A stretch of 64,000 nucleotides of DNA from Nocardia iowensis (GCF_019222765.1 NZ_CP078145.1:3844001-3908000), one strand, 5' to 3'; counted from the stretch's first letter, positions 44,421-53,870 are shown. Notes: a model not told the origin generated them from the sequence alone. A program made the numbers and translations.

Positions 44421-44757
44421 TAAATCAAGGAGTCGGGCTTACCGAAATAGTGTCAAATGGAGCATATACCCTGGTAGTTATTGAATCGTTATCCTAGATG
44501 CAAGAGGTCTGCTTGTTAAAAAGGATGCAGAGAGAGGTGAGGGTGGAAGAGGAGAGAGATGGAGGGGTGAGGTGCTGGGAGTAGAAGCGTGCGGAGGTGC
44601 AGAGGTGAGCGCGTGAGGTGATGAGTGGGTGATGGGTCGTGACATGAGGTGCTCGCTTCGGCAGGGGAGAGTAGGTCGTGGCCGGTCCGCCGCAGGCGTG
44701 GTCACTGCGGCGGACCGGGAACTGGATGCCCAGCCCGGCGCGGGCGGGGCGATGCGA
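44421..44757. other. Purine-biased intergenic region upstream of traA
   Basis: 337 bases without a convincing gene. From about 44518 to 44660 the plus strand is mostly G and A (for example GGTGAGGGTGGAAGAGGAGA), a marked strand asymmetry; the first 100 bases are AT-rich for this window. Together with the repeat at 44391-44420 this is the best candidate for oriT. The frame minus 44478-44705 is a low-complexity shadow of the tract. Confidence 0.45.
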
Positions 44758-45963
44758 TCAGGCGGCGATGCGGTAGTGGTTGCGGCAGGTCTCGCACAGG
44801 TCGTGGGTGTCGACGAGGCGATCGTGGGCGTAGCAGGAACGGCAGCGTGCCCGCCGCAGTGCCACCGGCGTCAAGGTGGTGACAGGTGCTGACGGTCGGG
44901 TCGCGGGCTGCTGGTGGTCGAGGAAGGCCAGAACCAATCCACGTATCGCGCCGGTGGATCGCTCGCGCAGGGAGTCGAGGAGTGTGGGCGCGACGGTGGG
45001 GTAGTGGTCGGTGAGGTACTGGCAGTAGGCGGCGACCTCCTCGGCCAGACTGAAACCGGCTGGGAGTGCGGCGATTCCGGGTCGGCCGAGCTCGTAGCAA
45101 TGCTGGCAGAGCCCGTTGTCGCTGACGCGCTGCCCGGTGGCGTCGGTGCGGAAGTGATCGGCGCAGGCGCGTTCGCCGAAGCAGTAGACACACACCCAGC
45201 CCTGCAAGGGTGGCACTGTGGTGCGGTCGTAGTCCAGGCCGTTGCCGTTGGCGAGGAAGGCGGGCCGGTCGTCGTCGCGGACGTCGATGCCGGTGCGTGT
45301 GCAGGCGATCGAGACGGGGTCGAAGCTGTCGCGTGTGCGCAGCCCTGCGCGGTCGCGTTCGGCGAGGATCTGCTCGGCGACCTGGCGGACATAGTTGCGA
45401 TCCCACGCTGAAGGCGCGAGGGCAGGTGCGGCGTCGAGGAGGAACCGGGTGCGGATGTAGTCGGTGACGACACGCGGTTCACGTACCGGGCGACGCTTGG
45501 CTTTGAGCGCGGCGATGTGCTCGGGCTTTTCCCAGGCGATCTCGGCGGCGATCTCGGTGGCGACCGCGGGCGAGGCGAATCGTATGCGGTTCGGGTCGCG
45601 GGCGACCATGCGACGGACCTTCCAGTTGACGGCGGTGATGGGGACGGTGGTGATCCAGCGCGGCTGGTCCTCAACGGGGCGATACAGGCCGGGATCGGTG
45701 CGGGTGACGAACATGTTGAGCCACGCCTTCAACTCCGTGTCCGAGCGCCGATACAGCGACCGCAGCCGAGCCTTCGCGACCACGTAGGGCTCCTTGGCGA
45801 AGGTGTCGGCCAGTGTGGTGAGCCGTTGAAGGTCGTCGGGGGAGGCCAGGGTGGTGAGCGCGCGCTCGAACTCCTCGCGGGCCTGCGCATGGCGACCGGC
45901 TTGGAGTTGCCAGTCGATGTGGGTGAGCGCGTCGGCAAAGGAACGTGATTCGGTGCTGGTCAT
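44758..45963 (-). CDS. Unknown protein with two Cys-cluster modules
   Basis: 401 residues from ATG 45963 (AAGGGAAATTCG upstream). An N-terminal helical region (DALTHIDWQLQAGRHAQARE), a middle with many basic residues, and two zinc-finger-like clusters: CVYCFGERACADHF with CQHC, and CRSCYAHDRLVDTHDLCETC at the C-terminus. Possibly a DNA- or RNA-binding accessory protein of transfer, since it lies between the oriT candidate and ssb on the same strand. No named family. Confidence 0.65.
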   Translation of the reverse strand: MTSTESRSFADALTHIDWQLQAGRHAQAREEFERALTTLASPDDLQRLTTLADTFAKEPYVVAKARLRSLYRRSDTELKAWLNMFVTRTDPGLYRPVEDQPRWITTVPITAVNWKVRRMVARDPNRIRFASPAVATEIAAEIAWEKPEHIAALKAKRRPVREPRVVTDYIRTRFLLDAAPALAPSAWDRNYVRQVAEQILAERDRAGLRTRDSFDPVSIACTRTGIDVRDDDRPAFLANGNGLDYDRTTVPPLQGWVCVYCFGERACADHFRTDATGQRVSDNGLCQHCYELGRPGIAALPAGFSLAEEVAAYCQYLTDHYPTVAPTLLDSLRERSTGAIRGLVLAFLDHQQPATRPSAPVTTLTPVALRRARCRSCYAHDRLVDTHDLCETCRNHYRIAA

Positions 45964-46274
45964 CGAATTTCCCTTCATACGAGCGGACAGGAACCAGCCC
46001 CGTGTGACCGTGACGATCCACGGGCGATGGTCGGCTGGCCGGGCGGCCAGCCTGAGGCCGCTGTCGACCAGGGCGGCGGTCGGCGCGGTAGGGAACGCGC
46101 CTAGGCGTGCAGCACCGAATTTCCGTGCGCGACCGGAGGACTCGTCGGGGACGGGAGAGGGAAATTCGGTGATGCCGGGCGCGGGCCCTGCTGTGTCGGC
46201 CGTCGTTCTGGTAGCCCTCGTTCGGGCTGGACGACCGGACAGACGGGCATCCCTGCCCACTCGAAGACCCCCGT

Positions 46275-46305
46275 TGTGTGCACCGGGCGCAGCCGGGTGC
46301 ACACA
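46275..46305 (-). terminator. Hairpin after ssb
   Basis: TGTGTGCACC (46275-46284) and GGTGCACACA (46296-46305) form a perfect 10-base stem with an 11-base loop, 13 bases downstream of the ssb stop. Confidence 0.6.
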
Positions 46306-46317
46306 GCGGGGACAGGG

Positions 46318-46809
46318 TCAGAAGCCGGGCTCATCTCCCGCGCTGGCACCGGCGAAGGCAGGTTCGCGGGAAGCCATTGCCGCCCACGGATCGTCGGTCC
46401 CCGCACGGGCTGCGGTGTTCGCTGATTCGCCCCAACTCGAACGTGGGCTGACCTTGGTGACCTTGGCGGTGGCATACCTCAGCGACGCGCCGACCTCGTC
46501 GACCTCGAGCTCTACGACGGTGCGCTTTTCGCCCTCGCGAGTCTCGAAGCTGCGTTGCTTGAGCCGACCCGAGACGATCACTCTCGCTCCTCGAGTCAGC
46601 GACGCGTCGACGTGTTCGGCTTGGTCGCGCCAGACGTTGCAGCGCATGAACAACGCTTCGCCGTCTTTCCACTCGTTGGCATTGCGATCGAAGTAACGCG
46701 GCGTCGAGGCGACTGTGAAATTGACGACAGCCGCCCCTGAGGGTGTGATGACCAGCGCCGGGTCGTGAGTGATATTCCCGATGACAGTGATGACGGTGTC
46801 TCCGGCCAT
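46318..46809 (-). CDS. ssb: Single-stranded DNA-binding protein
   Basis: 163 residues. OB fold visible over residues 1-110 ([76 protein letters not shown]). The acidic tip ends DEPGF, close to the usual DD-I/P-PF tail that recruits partners. An element-borne SSB fits protection of transferred single strands during conjugation. Confidence 0.9.
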   Translation of the reverse strand: MAGDTVITVIGNITHDPALVITPSGAAVVNFTVASTPRYFDRNANEWKDGEALFMRCNVWRDQAEHVDASLTRGARVIVSGRLKQRSFETREGEKRTVVELEVDEVGASLRYATAKVTKVSPRSSWGESANTAARAGTDDPWAAMASREPAFAGASAGDEPGF

Positions 46810-46937
46810 GACTGATTACTCCCTACTTGTCGAGGACAGGATTCGAGACGACGCCGCATGGGCATCGAATTGGTTGGCGTGGTGCCGGTCTGGTGCTGAG
46901 CCATCGGCGGCGAGATGCGCGGGTCGCCGTGTGGGTG

Positions 46938-47954
46938 TCAGAGTTTGACGCCGAGCTCGGCGGCGGTGCGCTGTCCGAGCTGAGCGAGGCGACGCAGCAT
47001 GTGTGGGCGGATACCGCTGTCGAGGGCAACGCCGATGGCTTTGGCCGTGTGCTGGTCGGTTCCGCCGGAGAATGCGGTGCGGATCGCGAGTGCCGCGAGC
47101 GTGCCGTTGCCTGCCAGAAACGCTGTAGCGCTGAGCATCCCGGCGACCTGGCTGCGATCAGGTTCAGGCAGGACCCGGGTCAGCCTCGCCCACAACGTCT
47201 GGGCGGTGGCGGCTTTGGCGCTAATCGCGACCCCGTACATACAGTCACGCACCAGCGGATCACGCAGCGCCACCGCGACCTCGGCCAACTCGGGCGGGGT
47301 GGGTTCGTGCCCGGCGCTGAGGGCATCGATACACGCGAGCACCACCAGCAGCCGGTGACGACTCGTTGCGGTGGAGGGTGCGTCGGGGCTCTCGGTGATT
47401 GCGGCCAGCGCTCTGCTGACAAGAATCGCGAAGACAGGATCAGGGTCGACGATCACGAGAGCCTCGGCTTGTTGGCGCGCGAGCAGATCACGCGTGATCG
47501 TGTCCAGGGCAAAATCGGACAGGACGCCGCAAGAGTTCTGGCCGATCAGCGACGACCAGAGTTGTCCGGGATCGAGGGCGGCGATGTGCCAGGCGTTGGT
47601 GAGCTCACTACTGGAGGCGGTGAGGAGTTCGGTGAGCAGACTCGTCAGCGGGCGATAGGCGCGTGCCGTCCCGTCATCACCGAGCTGGCGGTCATCGATG
47701 ACCACGGCCCCGATGGAGCCGGGGCGGTGGTCGGTAAGGATCCGCGCGAGACGGGTCTGAACCGCCTCGAGTGCGAATCCAACACCGCCGGGGCGGTACG
47801 GGTCGAGCACGAACAGGTCATCGACGCGCCCGATGCCGGGCGCGATGCTGCGTAGCGCGATGAGCACCAGGGCGCGCGACGGAATGGGCCGCCGGTAGAT
47901 CGCCGGGAGCGCCGCGATCACCTCACCGGGATCGTCGAACCCGACTGCGGCCAT
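46938..47954 (-). CDS. DUF4192 family protein
   Basis: 338 residues from ATG 47954 (GAGGAGGTTCGTG upstream; GTG 47957 also possible). Recognised from the actinobacterial DUF4192 layout: an N-terminal IAALPAIYRRPIPSRALVLI (PxxLxAALPxLLGFxPxxSLVLLAL-like), central GAVVIDD, C-terminal helices with FLAGNGTLAALAIRTAF (AWLxGxGALAxxALxRA-like). Function unknown; common on Nocardia and Rhodococcus plasmids by general knowledge. Confidence 0.75.
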   Translation of the reverse strand: MAAVGFDDPGEVIAALPAIYRRPIPSRALVLIALRSIAPGIGRVDDLFVLDPYRPGGVGFALEAVQTRLARILTDHRPGSIGAVVIDDRQLGDDGTARAYRPLTSLLTELLTASSSELTNAWHIAALDPGQLWSSLIGQNSCGVLSDFALDTITRDLLARQQAEALVIVDPDPVFAILVSRALAAITESPDAPSTATSRHRLLVVLACIDALSAGHEPTPPELAEVAVALRDPLVRDCMYGVAISAKAATAQTLWARLTRVLPEPDRSQVAGMLSATAFLAGNGTLAALAIRTAFSGGTDQHTAKAIGVALDSGIRPHMLRRLAQLGQRTAAELGVKL

Positions 47955-47965
47955 CACGAACCTCC

Positions 47966-48958
47966 TCAGAGTCGATGCGGGTCGGCTGCCGGTGGCAGGA
48001 AGTTGATGGTGGTGGTGTGCTGCTCGAGGTTGACGGTGATCAGCGGGATGCCGGTGCAGTGCCGTCCGAGGGCGGACACGGTGCCGCCGCGGGTAATCCG
48101 CGGGTCGTGCACCGCGACAATGGCGTCGGCGTCGGTGAGCAACAGCTGGTTACGGGTATCGAAGAACCCGACATCGGGGTAAGGGCCGACCAGGACCAGA
48201 CGCTGCGCGCTCTCACACAGCCACGCATGCACGGCCTGCTGCTCGGCGCTCCAACGCGCGGGCTGCTCCGGGAAGGGCTGATAACCCCACAGCGTCAGAC
48301 CGGCAGCGAGGGCAGACTCCGCCCACCAGGTGTCGGAACCGGTCGCGAGACCACTAGAGGCGATCTCGGTGTCGTGCTCGTCGCGGAGTTTGACCGCGAT
48401 CCGGTCGAGCTCGGCGCGGACCCAGTCACGACTACCGGGGCGGATGAGATGTTCACGGTGCCCGGTCAGCGCAACCCGCGGCCATCGATCACTCGGGTCA
48501 CCACGCAGCTCGCGCCGGAGGCCCATCAGGGTCCGGCCCAGCATGTTCATTCCGGCCGGGACGTGCAGATCCGTGTGTAGGCAACGACCCCAGTACTGCT
48601 CACCGTCGTCGTTGGTATCGATCAGCAACGCGTCCCCGGTAGCGCGCAACTGCTCACCCAGCTCCGGGTTGAAGGTGAATTTGCTCAGGAGGACCTCGGC
48701 CATCGCTGTGTCTCGCACGCTGGCCCAGTCGTCACGCATGCGCCCCTGCCGTGCGAGGTTCTCCGCGTCCCGGCCTGTTCGCGCGGACTGCACGACTGAT
48801 GCCCACCCCGGGGCGTCCGACTGCGCCGCGGCGAAGGCATGTGCGGCGGTCTCGAACCTCCGCCCGCGGTACTCGACCGGGTACCCGCTGTAATTCGACA
48901 GGAAGTCGTCGGCGTCGCGGAATTGGTCGATCACCGACGTGGCGGGTGCGGTGTACAT
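47966..48958 (-). CDS. NADAR-SLOG fusion protein
   Basis: 330 residues from ATG 48958 (GAGGAACC upstream). Residues about 10-150 are a NADAR (YbiA-like) domain: DFLSNYSGYPVEYRGRRFET, AAHAFAAAQ, LLSKFTFNPELGEQLRATGD, NDDGEQYWG. Residues about 160-320 look like a SLOG (Rossmann, nucleotide-signal) domain: VALTGHREHLIRPGS, IASSGLATGSDTWWAESALA, LVLVGPYPDVGF, DADAIVAVHDP. NADAR proteins act on ADP-ribose conjugates, and several reverse guanine ADP-ribosylation; SLOG domains sense nucleotide signals in defence. It lies 11 bases after a DUF4192 gene in transcription order. Confidence 0.8.
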   Translation of the reverse strand: MYTAPATSVIDQFRDADDFLSNYSGYPVEYRGRRFETAAHAFAAAQSDAPGWASVVQSARTGRDAENLARQGRMRDDWASVRDTAMAEVLLSKFTFNPELGEQLRATGDALLIDTNDDGEQYWGRCLHTDLHVPAGMNMLGRTLMGLRRELRGDPSDRWPRVALTGHREHLIRPGSRDWVRAELDRIAVKLRDEHDTEIASSGLATGSDTWWAESALAAGLTLWGYQPFPEQPARWSAEQQAVHAWLCESAQRLVLVGPYPDVGFFDTRNQLLLTDADAIVAVHDPRITRGGTVSALGRHCTGIPLITVNLEQHTTTINFLPPAADPHRL

Positions 48959-49158
48959 GCGTGGTTCCTCTCATCGTGGTGTGTGGTTTCTGCGTCCGCG
49001 GCGGGATCGGTGACACGTCGAACACGCTCAGTACGAAAAGACCTGTGCCGAAACCGGTTTCACCGCAGTGGAGTAACCGCCGACAACCGCTGCTGCGACC
49101 GAGCCACGTAGGACTCGAAGACACGGAGGCGGCGAGTGCGATGTGAGGACGAACCGAG

Positions 49159-49608
49159 TCAGCGGTAAGAGTTGGGATTCGACGGTTCGAAGGAGATGTC
49201 GAACTGCCCCGGCCCGACCGTGAAGATCATCCAGCCGTCGAGCTCGGCGTATTTACGGATCAGATCGCTGAGCCGGTCTCCGCTGTAGACGTCCTGGGTG
49301 AGGTCGATGTATTCGGTGAAGTCGTCACCGCCGACCGGGGTATAGCCGATCTCCGGGCCGGTACCGGGACCCCAGTTTTGGGCGTAGGCGACTTGGGCCT
49401 TCCCCTCGGGCTGGGTGGGGTCGGCGAGCAGGCGGGGCCGCCCGTTGCTGAGCAGGTAGGTGCCGTCGTCTTTGACCCAGATCAGCGACGGTACTGCGGG
49501 CGAATCATCGTTCGGGTCGGGATACTTGGTGTGCTCGGAGGCCGACATCGCGTGTTCGACGATGGGGGCGACCTCGCTCAGCCGAAACCACAGCTCAATC
49601 AAGCCCAT
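49159..49608 (-). CDS. Unknown protein, DUF3085-like
   Basis: 149 residues. SLIWVKDDGTYLLSNGRPRL followed by NWGPGTGPEIGYTPVGGDDF suggests the DUF3085 plasmid family, from memory only. Acidic and cytoplasmic. It is separated from the NADAR-SLOG gene by 200 bases. Confidence 0.55.
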   Translation of the reverse strand: MGLIELWFRLSEVAPIVEHAMSASEHTKYPDPNDDSPAVPSLIWVKDDGTYLLSNGRPRLLADPTQPEGKAQVAYAQNWGPGTGPEIGYTPVGGDDFTEYIDLTQDVYSGDRLSDLIRKYAELDGWMIFTVGPGQFDISFEPSNPNSYR

Positions 49609-49737
49609 GGGACTAGCTCCTCTCGGTAGGGCGGAGGTCGGTTGGCTGCCAAGCCGACCGCGCGGTGCGCCGCGCGGGATGGACCGGGCGGCAGTGGGAT
49701 TCGGCCTAGGTGGCCGGATCGGCCGGTACTCGGATGG

Positions 49738-50016
49738 TCAGCGCGTTGGAGCGCGACAGGTGGTGTTGGTGTGGACGTGCCAGGCTCGGTGGGTGTTGGC
49801 GGCGAAGTCGTGCAGGACTTTGTCGTGGGCTGGCAGGGCGTCGAACTGCTGATGGAAGAACGCGACGACAGCTGCCGAGAAGGGTTGGCAGTCCTGCATT
49901 TCCTGGCAGGTGAGCTCGAACAACTCGCTGCGGTGACCGGGCATCCGATCCTGGCGTTGCCCGACGCAGTAGGCGCACCGCGCGGCGGCACCCCGCAACG
50001 GTTCGGGCCCGCTCAC
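49738..50016 (-). CDS. Unknown 92-residue Cys-containing protein
   Basis: GTG 50016 start. ARCAYCVGQRQDRMPGHRSE then LFELTCQEMQDCQPF and a helical C-terminus (AFFHQQFDALPAHDKVLHDF). CxxC plus C-x5-C spacing suggests zinc binding. No family recognised. Confidence 0.5.
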   Translation of the reverse strand: MSGPEPLRGAAARCAYCVGQRQDRMPGHRSELFELTCQEMQDCQPFSAAVVAFFHQQFDALPAHDKVLHDFAANTHRAWHVHTNTTCRAPTR

Positions 50017-50043
50017 CGCTGACCCCGGCGCGGGTGCTCAGTT

Positions 50044-50355
50044 CTAGCCAACTGTGAGCGTCCCGCGGTGGGCACCGTGCGGTGCGTTGTCGAGGAGGGC
50101 TGCCCACGCGATGAGGCGGCCGGAGAACCAGGCGGCGAACCTGCGGCGCGGAGTTGTCGACGGTGCGTGCAGGACGACGGGGACGGGTGGGCGGTCGTCG
50201 AGGTCGACGCGATAGCGGGCACCGCTGTCGTAGACGTCGAACACCGTCGCGATCGAATCGGGATCGCGGTGCATGTCGAGCGCCTCGCGTGCCGCGCCTA
50301 GTGGGGTGTCGGCGGTGAGCTGATCGATGTGCCAGGTGACGCTGTAGTCGGGCAT
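50044..50355 (-). CDS. Unknown 103-residue protein
   Basis: From ATG 50355, MPDYSVTWHIDQLTADTPLG then AAREALDMHRDPDSIATVFD and YRVDLDDRPPVPVV: a small alpha/beta sequence typical of plasmid genes. No family recognised. In line with the primase gene, 23 bases downstream of it. Confidence 0.6.
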   Translation of the reverse strand: MPDYSVTWHIDQLTADTPLGAAREALDMHRDPDSIATVFDVYDSGARYRVDLDDRPPVPVVLHAPSTTPRRRFAAWFSGRLIAWAALLDNAPHGAHRGTLTVG

Positions 50356-50378
50356 GGTGGGGTCCTCCCCTGGCGGGT

Positions 50379-51248
50379 TCAGTGGTGCAGGTGACGGGGA
50401 TGCTGAGCGCCGTAACGGAATCCGTTGCTGATCGCGCGGTCGAGCTCGGCGGCGGTGAATCCGTCGACGCCGATGTGCGCGGCCGCGGCGGCGGTGAGCA
50501 TGGTGCGGGTGTGGTGTTCATCGAGTTCGCCGCCGGCCACGAGACGACCGAGAGTTAATGCGGCCCGGAACACGGTGATGTTGCGGGTGTTCGGTTGGGG
50601 ATGGGTGACGCGGTCGAGGACGGCGGCGAGATAGGCATCGAGATGCTCGGGCCGTCGCGCCGACTGGTGCTGGGGTGGTGGGGGTGGCGGACGCAGCAGG
50701 GTGATGAGTGCCTCGGGCAGGTCGGTGACGGGCCGGTCGTCGATAACTTGGTAGGCACCGTCGCAGGTGATAGATCCCGGGGCGACGACATAGCCGCCGA
50801 GTCCTCGGGAGTCGATGCCTTGCCCGATGCGTCCGACCGTGCACGACAGCGGCGGGGCGGCCGGGGCCCGGTAGTAGAGGTGCCAGCCGTGCGGTGAAGC
50901 GACGGTGAAGGTGCTCGGTGCGGGCTCGGGCAGGTGGTTCGACAGTGCCGCGAGGGCATCGTCGAAGCACCCGGCTGGTGGCCGCAGGTGTGTGGCGTCG
51001 AGATCGATGACGTAGAGTCGGCTTACACCGGTTGCGATCGCGACGTTGAACCGTGGGTTCCACGACCACCACCGGCGGATGCGCTGGGGATCGGTGCTGG
51101 CGTGCCGGTGCCAGTTCTTCAAGATTGGGGGCTTCTTGCGGCCGGGGCTGAGCGGGAACACCGACCACCGTCGTTCGGCGGCCGCGAGGGCCGCCGACAG
51201 CGGTGACTTCACCACGGTGGGGTCGGCCTGTGGTGTCGTGAGGGTCAT
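50379..51248 (-). CDS. Bifunctional DNA primase/polymerase (AEP prim-pol)
   Basis: 289 residues. The archaeo-eukaryotic primase motifs are visible: YVIDLDATH (D82, D84), SPHGWHLYYRAP (H123) and the region LGGYVVAPGSI. The C-terminus (ELDEHHTRTMLTAAAAAHIG) resembles the helical tail of plasmid prim-pols. It synthesises primers for element replication or for the complementary strand after transfer; no helicase gene is fused or adjacent. Confidence 0.85.
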   Translation of the reverse strand: MTLTTPQADPTVVKSPLSAALAAAERRWSVFPLSPGRKKPPILKNWHRHASTDPQRIRRWWSWNPRFNVAIATGVSRLYVIDLDATHLRPPAGCFDDALAALSNHLPEPAPSTFTVASPHGWHLYYRAPAAPPLSCTVGRIGQGIDSRGLGGYVVAPGSITCDGAYQVIDDRPVTDLPEALITLLRPPPPPPQHQSARRPEHLDAYLAAVLDRVTHPQPNTRNITVFRAALTLGRLVAGGELDEHHTRTMLTAAAAAHIGVDGFTAAELDRAISNGFRYGAQHPRHLHH

Positions 51249-51257
51249 CAGCGGCCT

Positions 51258-51596
51258 CTACCAGCGGGGGCCGAGCTCGCGTGCGGTGCGTACGATCCAC
51301 TCGGCGGTGTCGTGAAGACGATTGACCAGCGATTGGCACGCCGCGACGGTGTGTTCGTCCGGGGCAGAATCGAGCGGGGGCGCGAAGTCCTCGGCGCCGG
51401 CACGCAATACCGGCGTCCAGCCCAGTCGCATCTGGTCGAACAGATCGACCCGGTAGCGCGATCGCGACGGGCAGATGGTGTCGATGTTCACGACGATGTC
51501 GGCGGGATGGTCATCGACCAGACACAACGCCCGCGCGCGATAACCGCGGGTTGTCTCGGTGACGCCGTCGATGACCGGGTGGTCGGTGATGTTCAT
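51258..51596 (-). CDS. Unknown 112-residue protein
   Basis: ATG 51596 has AGGAG at ideal spacing. DHPADIVVNIDTICPSRSRY then VDLFDQMRLGW is a beta-rich stretch; the C-terminus is a helix (LVNRLHDTAEWIVRTARELG). It lies nine bases upstream of the primase gene in the operon. Confidence 0.6.
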   Translation of the reverse strand: MNITDHPVIDGVTETTRGYRARALCLVDDHPADIVVNIDTICPSRSRYRVDLFDQMRLGWTPVLRAGAEDFAPPLDSAPDEHTVAACQSLVNRLHDTAEWIVRTARELGPRW

Positions 51597-51724
51597 CAGC
51601 TCTCCTGTCTCCGACGAGACGACCTGCGGGCCGCCACGTCCGTAGACGGCGGCGGCCCGCATGCTGACCGTGAACCCGTGGGCGGCAATAACCTTGGCGC
51701 AGCCGCCCTCGTACTGGGTGTCGG

Positions 51725-53521
51725 CTAGGCGGCCTGCGCGAGATCGGCGGCCTCGTTCGGATCGGCGGCCTGGTCCAGGTCGACGGTCTGGACGGGGTTG
51801 TCGAGGTCGATGGTTTCGCAGTCGAGCGTGCCTGCGGCGGCGAGCTCGACCGGGACCAGCTGGTGGCCGATCTCGGCGAGGAAGCTCATGTAGTGCTTGA
51901 CGCCTTTGTCGGAGAATCGCCAGCAGTCGCGGCCGGTGCGCTTCTCATAGGCTCCGAGCACCAGCGCCAACACGATCACGAGGCAGCGCGGCGGTTTCGC
52001 CGACTCAATCGCCTCGAGCAGCTCGTGACGGCGCCAGCTACCACCCTCGAGTCCCAGCAACTTGAACGCGTTCTCCAATGCGTAGGACTCCCCGAGCAGA
52101 GTGGAGTTGGTCGCCAGCGCTTCGGCGATGAACTTCCATGCGTTGGGCGGTGCGGTCTTGCGCTTGAGATACAGGACCAGGAACTCGATGCGCGTCTCCT
52201 TGGCGGCCTCGCCCTGTTTGTTGAGTACGCGTACGCGCCGTCTGGCTTGCCGCTCGGCCTCACGGTCCTCGACCGCTTTGGCCGTGGCTGCGGCGCGAAT
52301 CTGCGCATTCTGCTCGTCGGAGCCGGTGGTATCGACTTCGATGCCGTCGGATCCGTCGACGTCGGCAGGATCGTCGGAATCCTCACGGCCGCGCCGCCAT
52401 CCGCGGGCGTCGAGTTGCTCAGCGGGCAACCAGAATTCGACGAGCCAGCGATCACGGCGTTCGACCTCATCGGCGTGCCGCAGCCCTTCCCGCGGTGTGC
52501 GGTCGGTGCTGCCGGCGGTCTGCCAGTCCACTGAGGCGTAGTCGACCACGGCCCCGGTGTCACGTTCGACGACGTCCTGGTGCTCATCGAGTTCGATCCA
52601 CACCAGCCACCCTTCGGGGTCGGCCTGGATGTGCTCGAGGCTGATGGCCGTGCCGTCGCCATCTATGATGTCGGTCACGGGCACGAGTTCTGGGCCGGCG
52701 GCGACCTCGGGATGATCACCGGTGAGCACACCGCAGCCGATCTCGGCATAGGGGAGCGCGGCGGCGAGGAAGGCGCGCTGCTCCTCGCGGTCGGCGGCGA
52801 TGCGTTTGGCGGTGTAGTGGAAGTGCCCGCGATGCACGTTGAGCAGTTCCTGCACCGCGTCGGTGTCGCCGAGGGTTTCGTACTCGGCCAGGATCGCGGC
52901 CTGCTCGAAATCGAGCTGCTTGCTGTCGATGAGACCCCGCGCGGTGCGGGAGGCACCGATCTTGCCTGCGAGTTTGACGTCGGCGCGTTTCTTCTGGAGC
53001 GCTTTCCCGATCCGGGTCGGGGAGGCACCGAGTTCGAGCGCCAACGCGATCCCTCCGGCGATGTCGCCTTCGGTGAGTGGGACGTAGGTGTTGGTGGTGA
53101 TCTGGTCGAAGACCCGCAGGATCTCGGCTTCCTTGGCGTCGACGGTGGGGTCGAACTCGGTGATCCGCACCGGCACCGATTCCTGTTCGAACGCCAGCGC
53201 CGTCAATGTGCGGACGTGACCGTTGCGTACCACCAGTCGGCCATCCGGCATCCGGATCGCCCAGATCGGTTCCTTCACACCGTGTTCACGGATCGACTCG
53301 GTGTAGTCGGGGTGATCCTCGAGATGGAAGTTCTCGCGCACGTTGGCGGCGATCACCAGTTCAGCCGGATGCTTGTCCTCGAGAACTCCGGCCTTACTGG
53401 GGACCGGCGCGCCTGCGTTATCGGCCTCGGTGGGGGCGTCGGCCGTGGGCGCGGTGGCGTCGAGGTCGGTCAGGTTCTCCAGCTGGGCGACTGCGGTCGG
53501 TTCGGCGGTGTCGGTGGGCAT
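51725..53521 (-). CDS. ParB/Spo0J-domain protein, large
   Basis: 598 residues from ATG 53521 (GAGAGGAG upstream). A disordered N-terminus, a ParB nuclease-like domain at about 45-115 (LVIAANVRENFHLEDHPDYT, GHVRTLTALAFE), then an HTH-like part (GASPTRIGKALQKKRADVKL). The remaining 350 residues have no ParB counterpart, including a basic AERQARRRVRVLNK segment and a C-terminal helical domain. It may work in partition or in coating transferred DNA. No ParA gene is seen nearby. Confidence 0.8.
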   Translation of the reverse strand: MPTDTAEPTAVAQLENLTDLDATAPTADAPTEADNAGAPVPSKAGVLEDKHPAELVIAANVRENFHLEDHPDYTESIREHGVKEPIWAIRMPDGRLVVRNGHVRTLTALAFEQESVPVRITEFDPTVDAKEAEILRVFDQITTNTYVPLTEGDIAGGIALALELGASPTRIGKALQKKRADVKLAGKIGASRTARGLIDSKQLDFEQAAILAEYETLGDTDAVQELLNVHRGHFHYTAKRIAADREEQRAFLAAALPYAEIGCGVLTGDHPEVAAGPELVPVTDIIDGDGTAISLEHIQADPEGWLVWIELDEHQDVVERDTGAVVDYASVDWQTAGSTDRTPREGLRHADEVERRDRWLVEFWLPAEQLDARGWRRGREDSDDPADVDGSDGIEVDTTGSDEQNAQIRAAATAKAVEDREAERQARRRVRVLNKQGEAAKETRIEFLVLYLKRKTAPPNAWKFIAEALATNSTLLGESYALENAFKLLGLEGGSWRRHELLEAIESAKPPRCLVIVLALVLGAYEKRTGRDCWRFSDKGVKHYMSFLAEIGHQLVPVELAAAGTLDCETIDLDNPVQTVDLDQAADPNEAADLAQAA

Positions 53522-53654
53522 CGAAACGGGCTCCTCTCGTGAAACGGGCAGGCCCCGGTCAGCTTTGGGCTGTCCGGGGCCTGCCTGGCCGGGATATGAG
53601 TGGGTCGTGCACGGCATCAACCGCTGGGGAAGGGCGCGGATGGCGAACGGGTGA

Positions 53655-53870
53655 TCAGGGCGAAGACTTGGGGCGCGGGGCGACGTTGATCGGGCGCAGA
53701 TGGCGCACGCCATTGGCGTCGGGGTCGGTGTAGGTCCAGTGCTTGCCGTGCCAGTCCGGATCCTGGGCGCGCCACCGCGTCATCGTGTCCTCGCCCAGCA
53801 CGGTGGTCGGGCCCGCGGCCCCGAGGTGCTCGGCGAGTTCGAACTCGTCGCGGGTGATGGTCTCAGCCAT
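53655..53870 (-). CDS. Unknown 71-residue protein
   Basis: ATG 53870 follows a perfect AGGAGG. MAETITRDEFELAEHLGAAG then GEDTMTRWRAQDPDWHGKHW. A small acidic protein, with no family recognised. Confidence 0.65.
   Translation of the reverse strand: MAETITRDEFELAEHLGAAGPTTVLGEDTMTRWRAQDPDWHGKHWTYTDPDANGVRHLRPINVAPRPKSSP

Noticed and set aside
44478..44705. 75-residue minus-strand frame upstream of traA
   Set aside because: Encoded entirely by the pyrimidine complement of a purine tract (Ser/Pro/Leu/His-rich), with no ribosome site.
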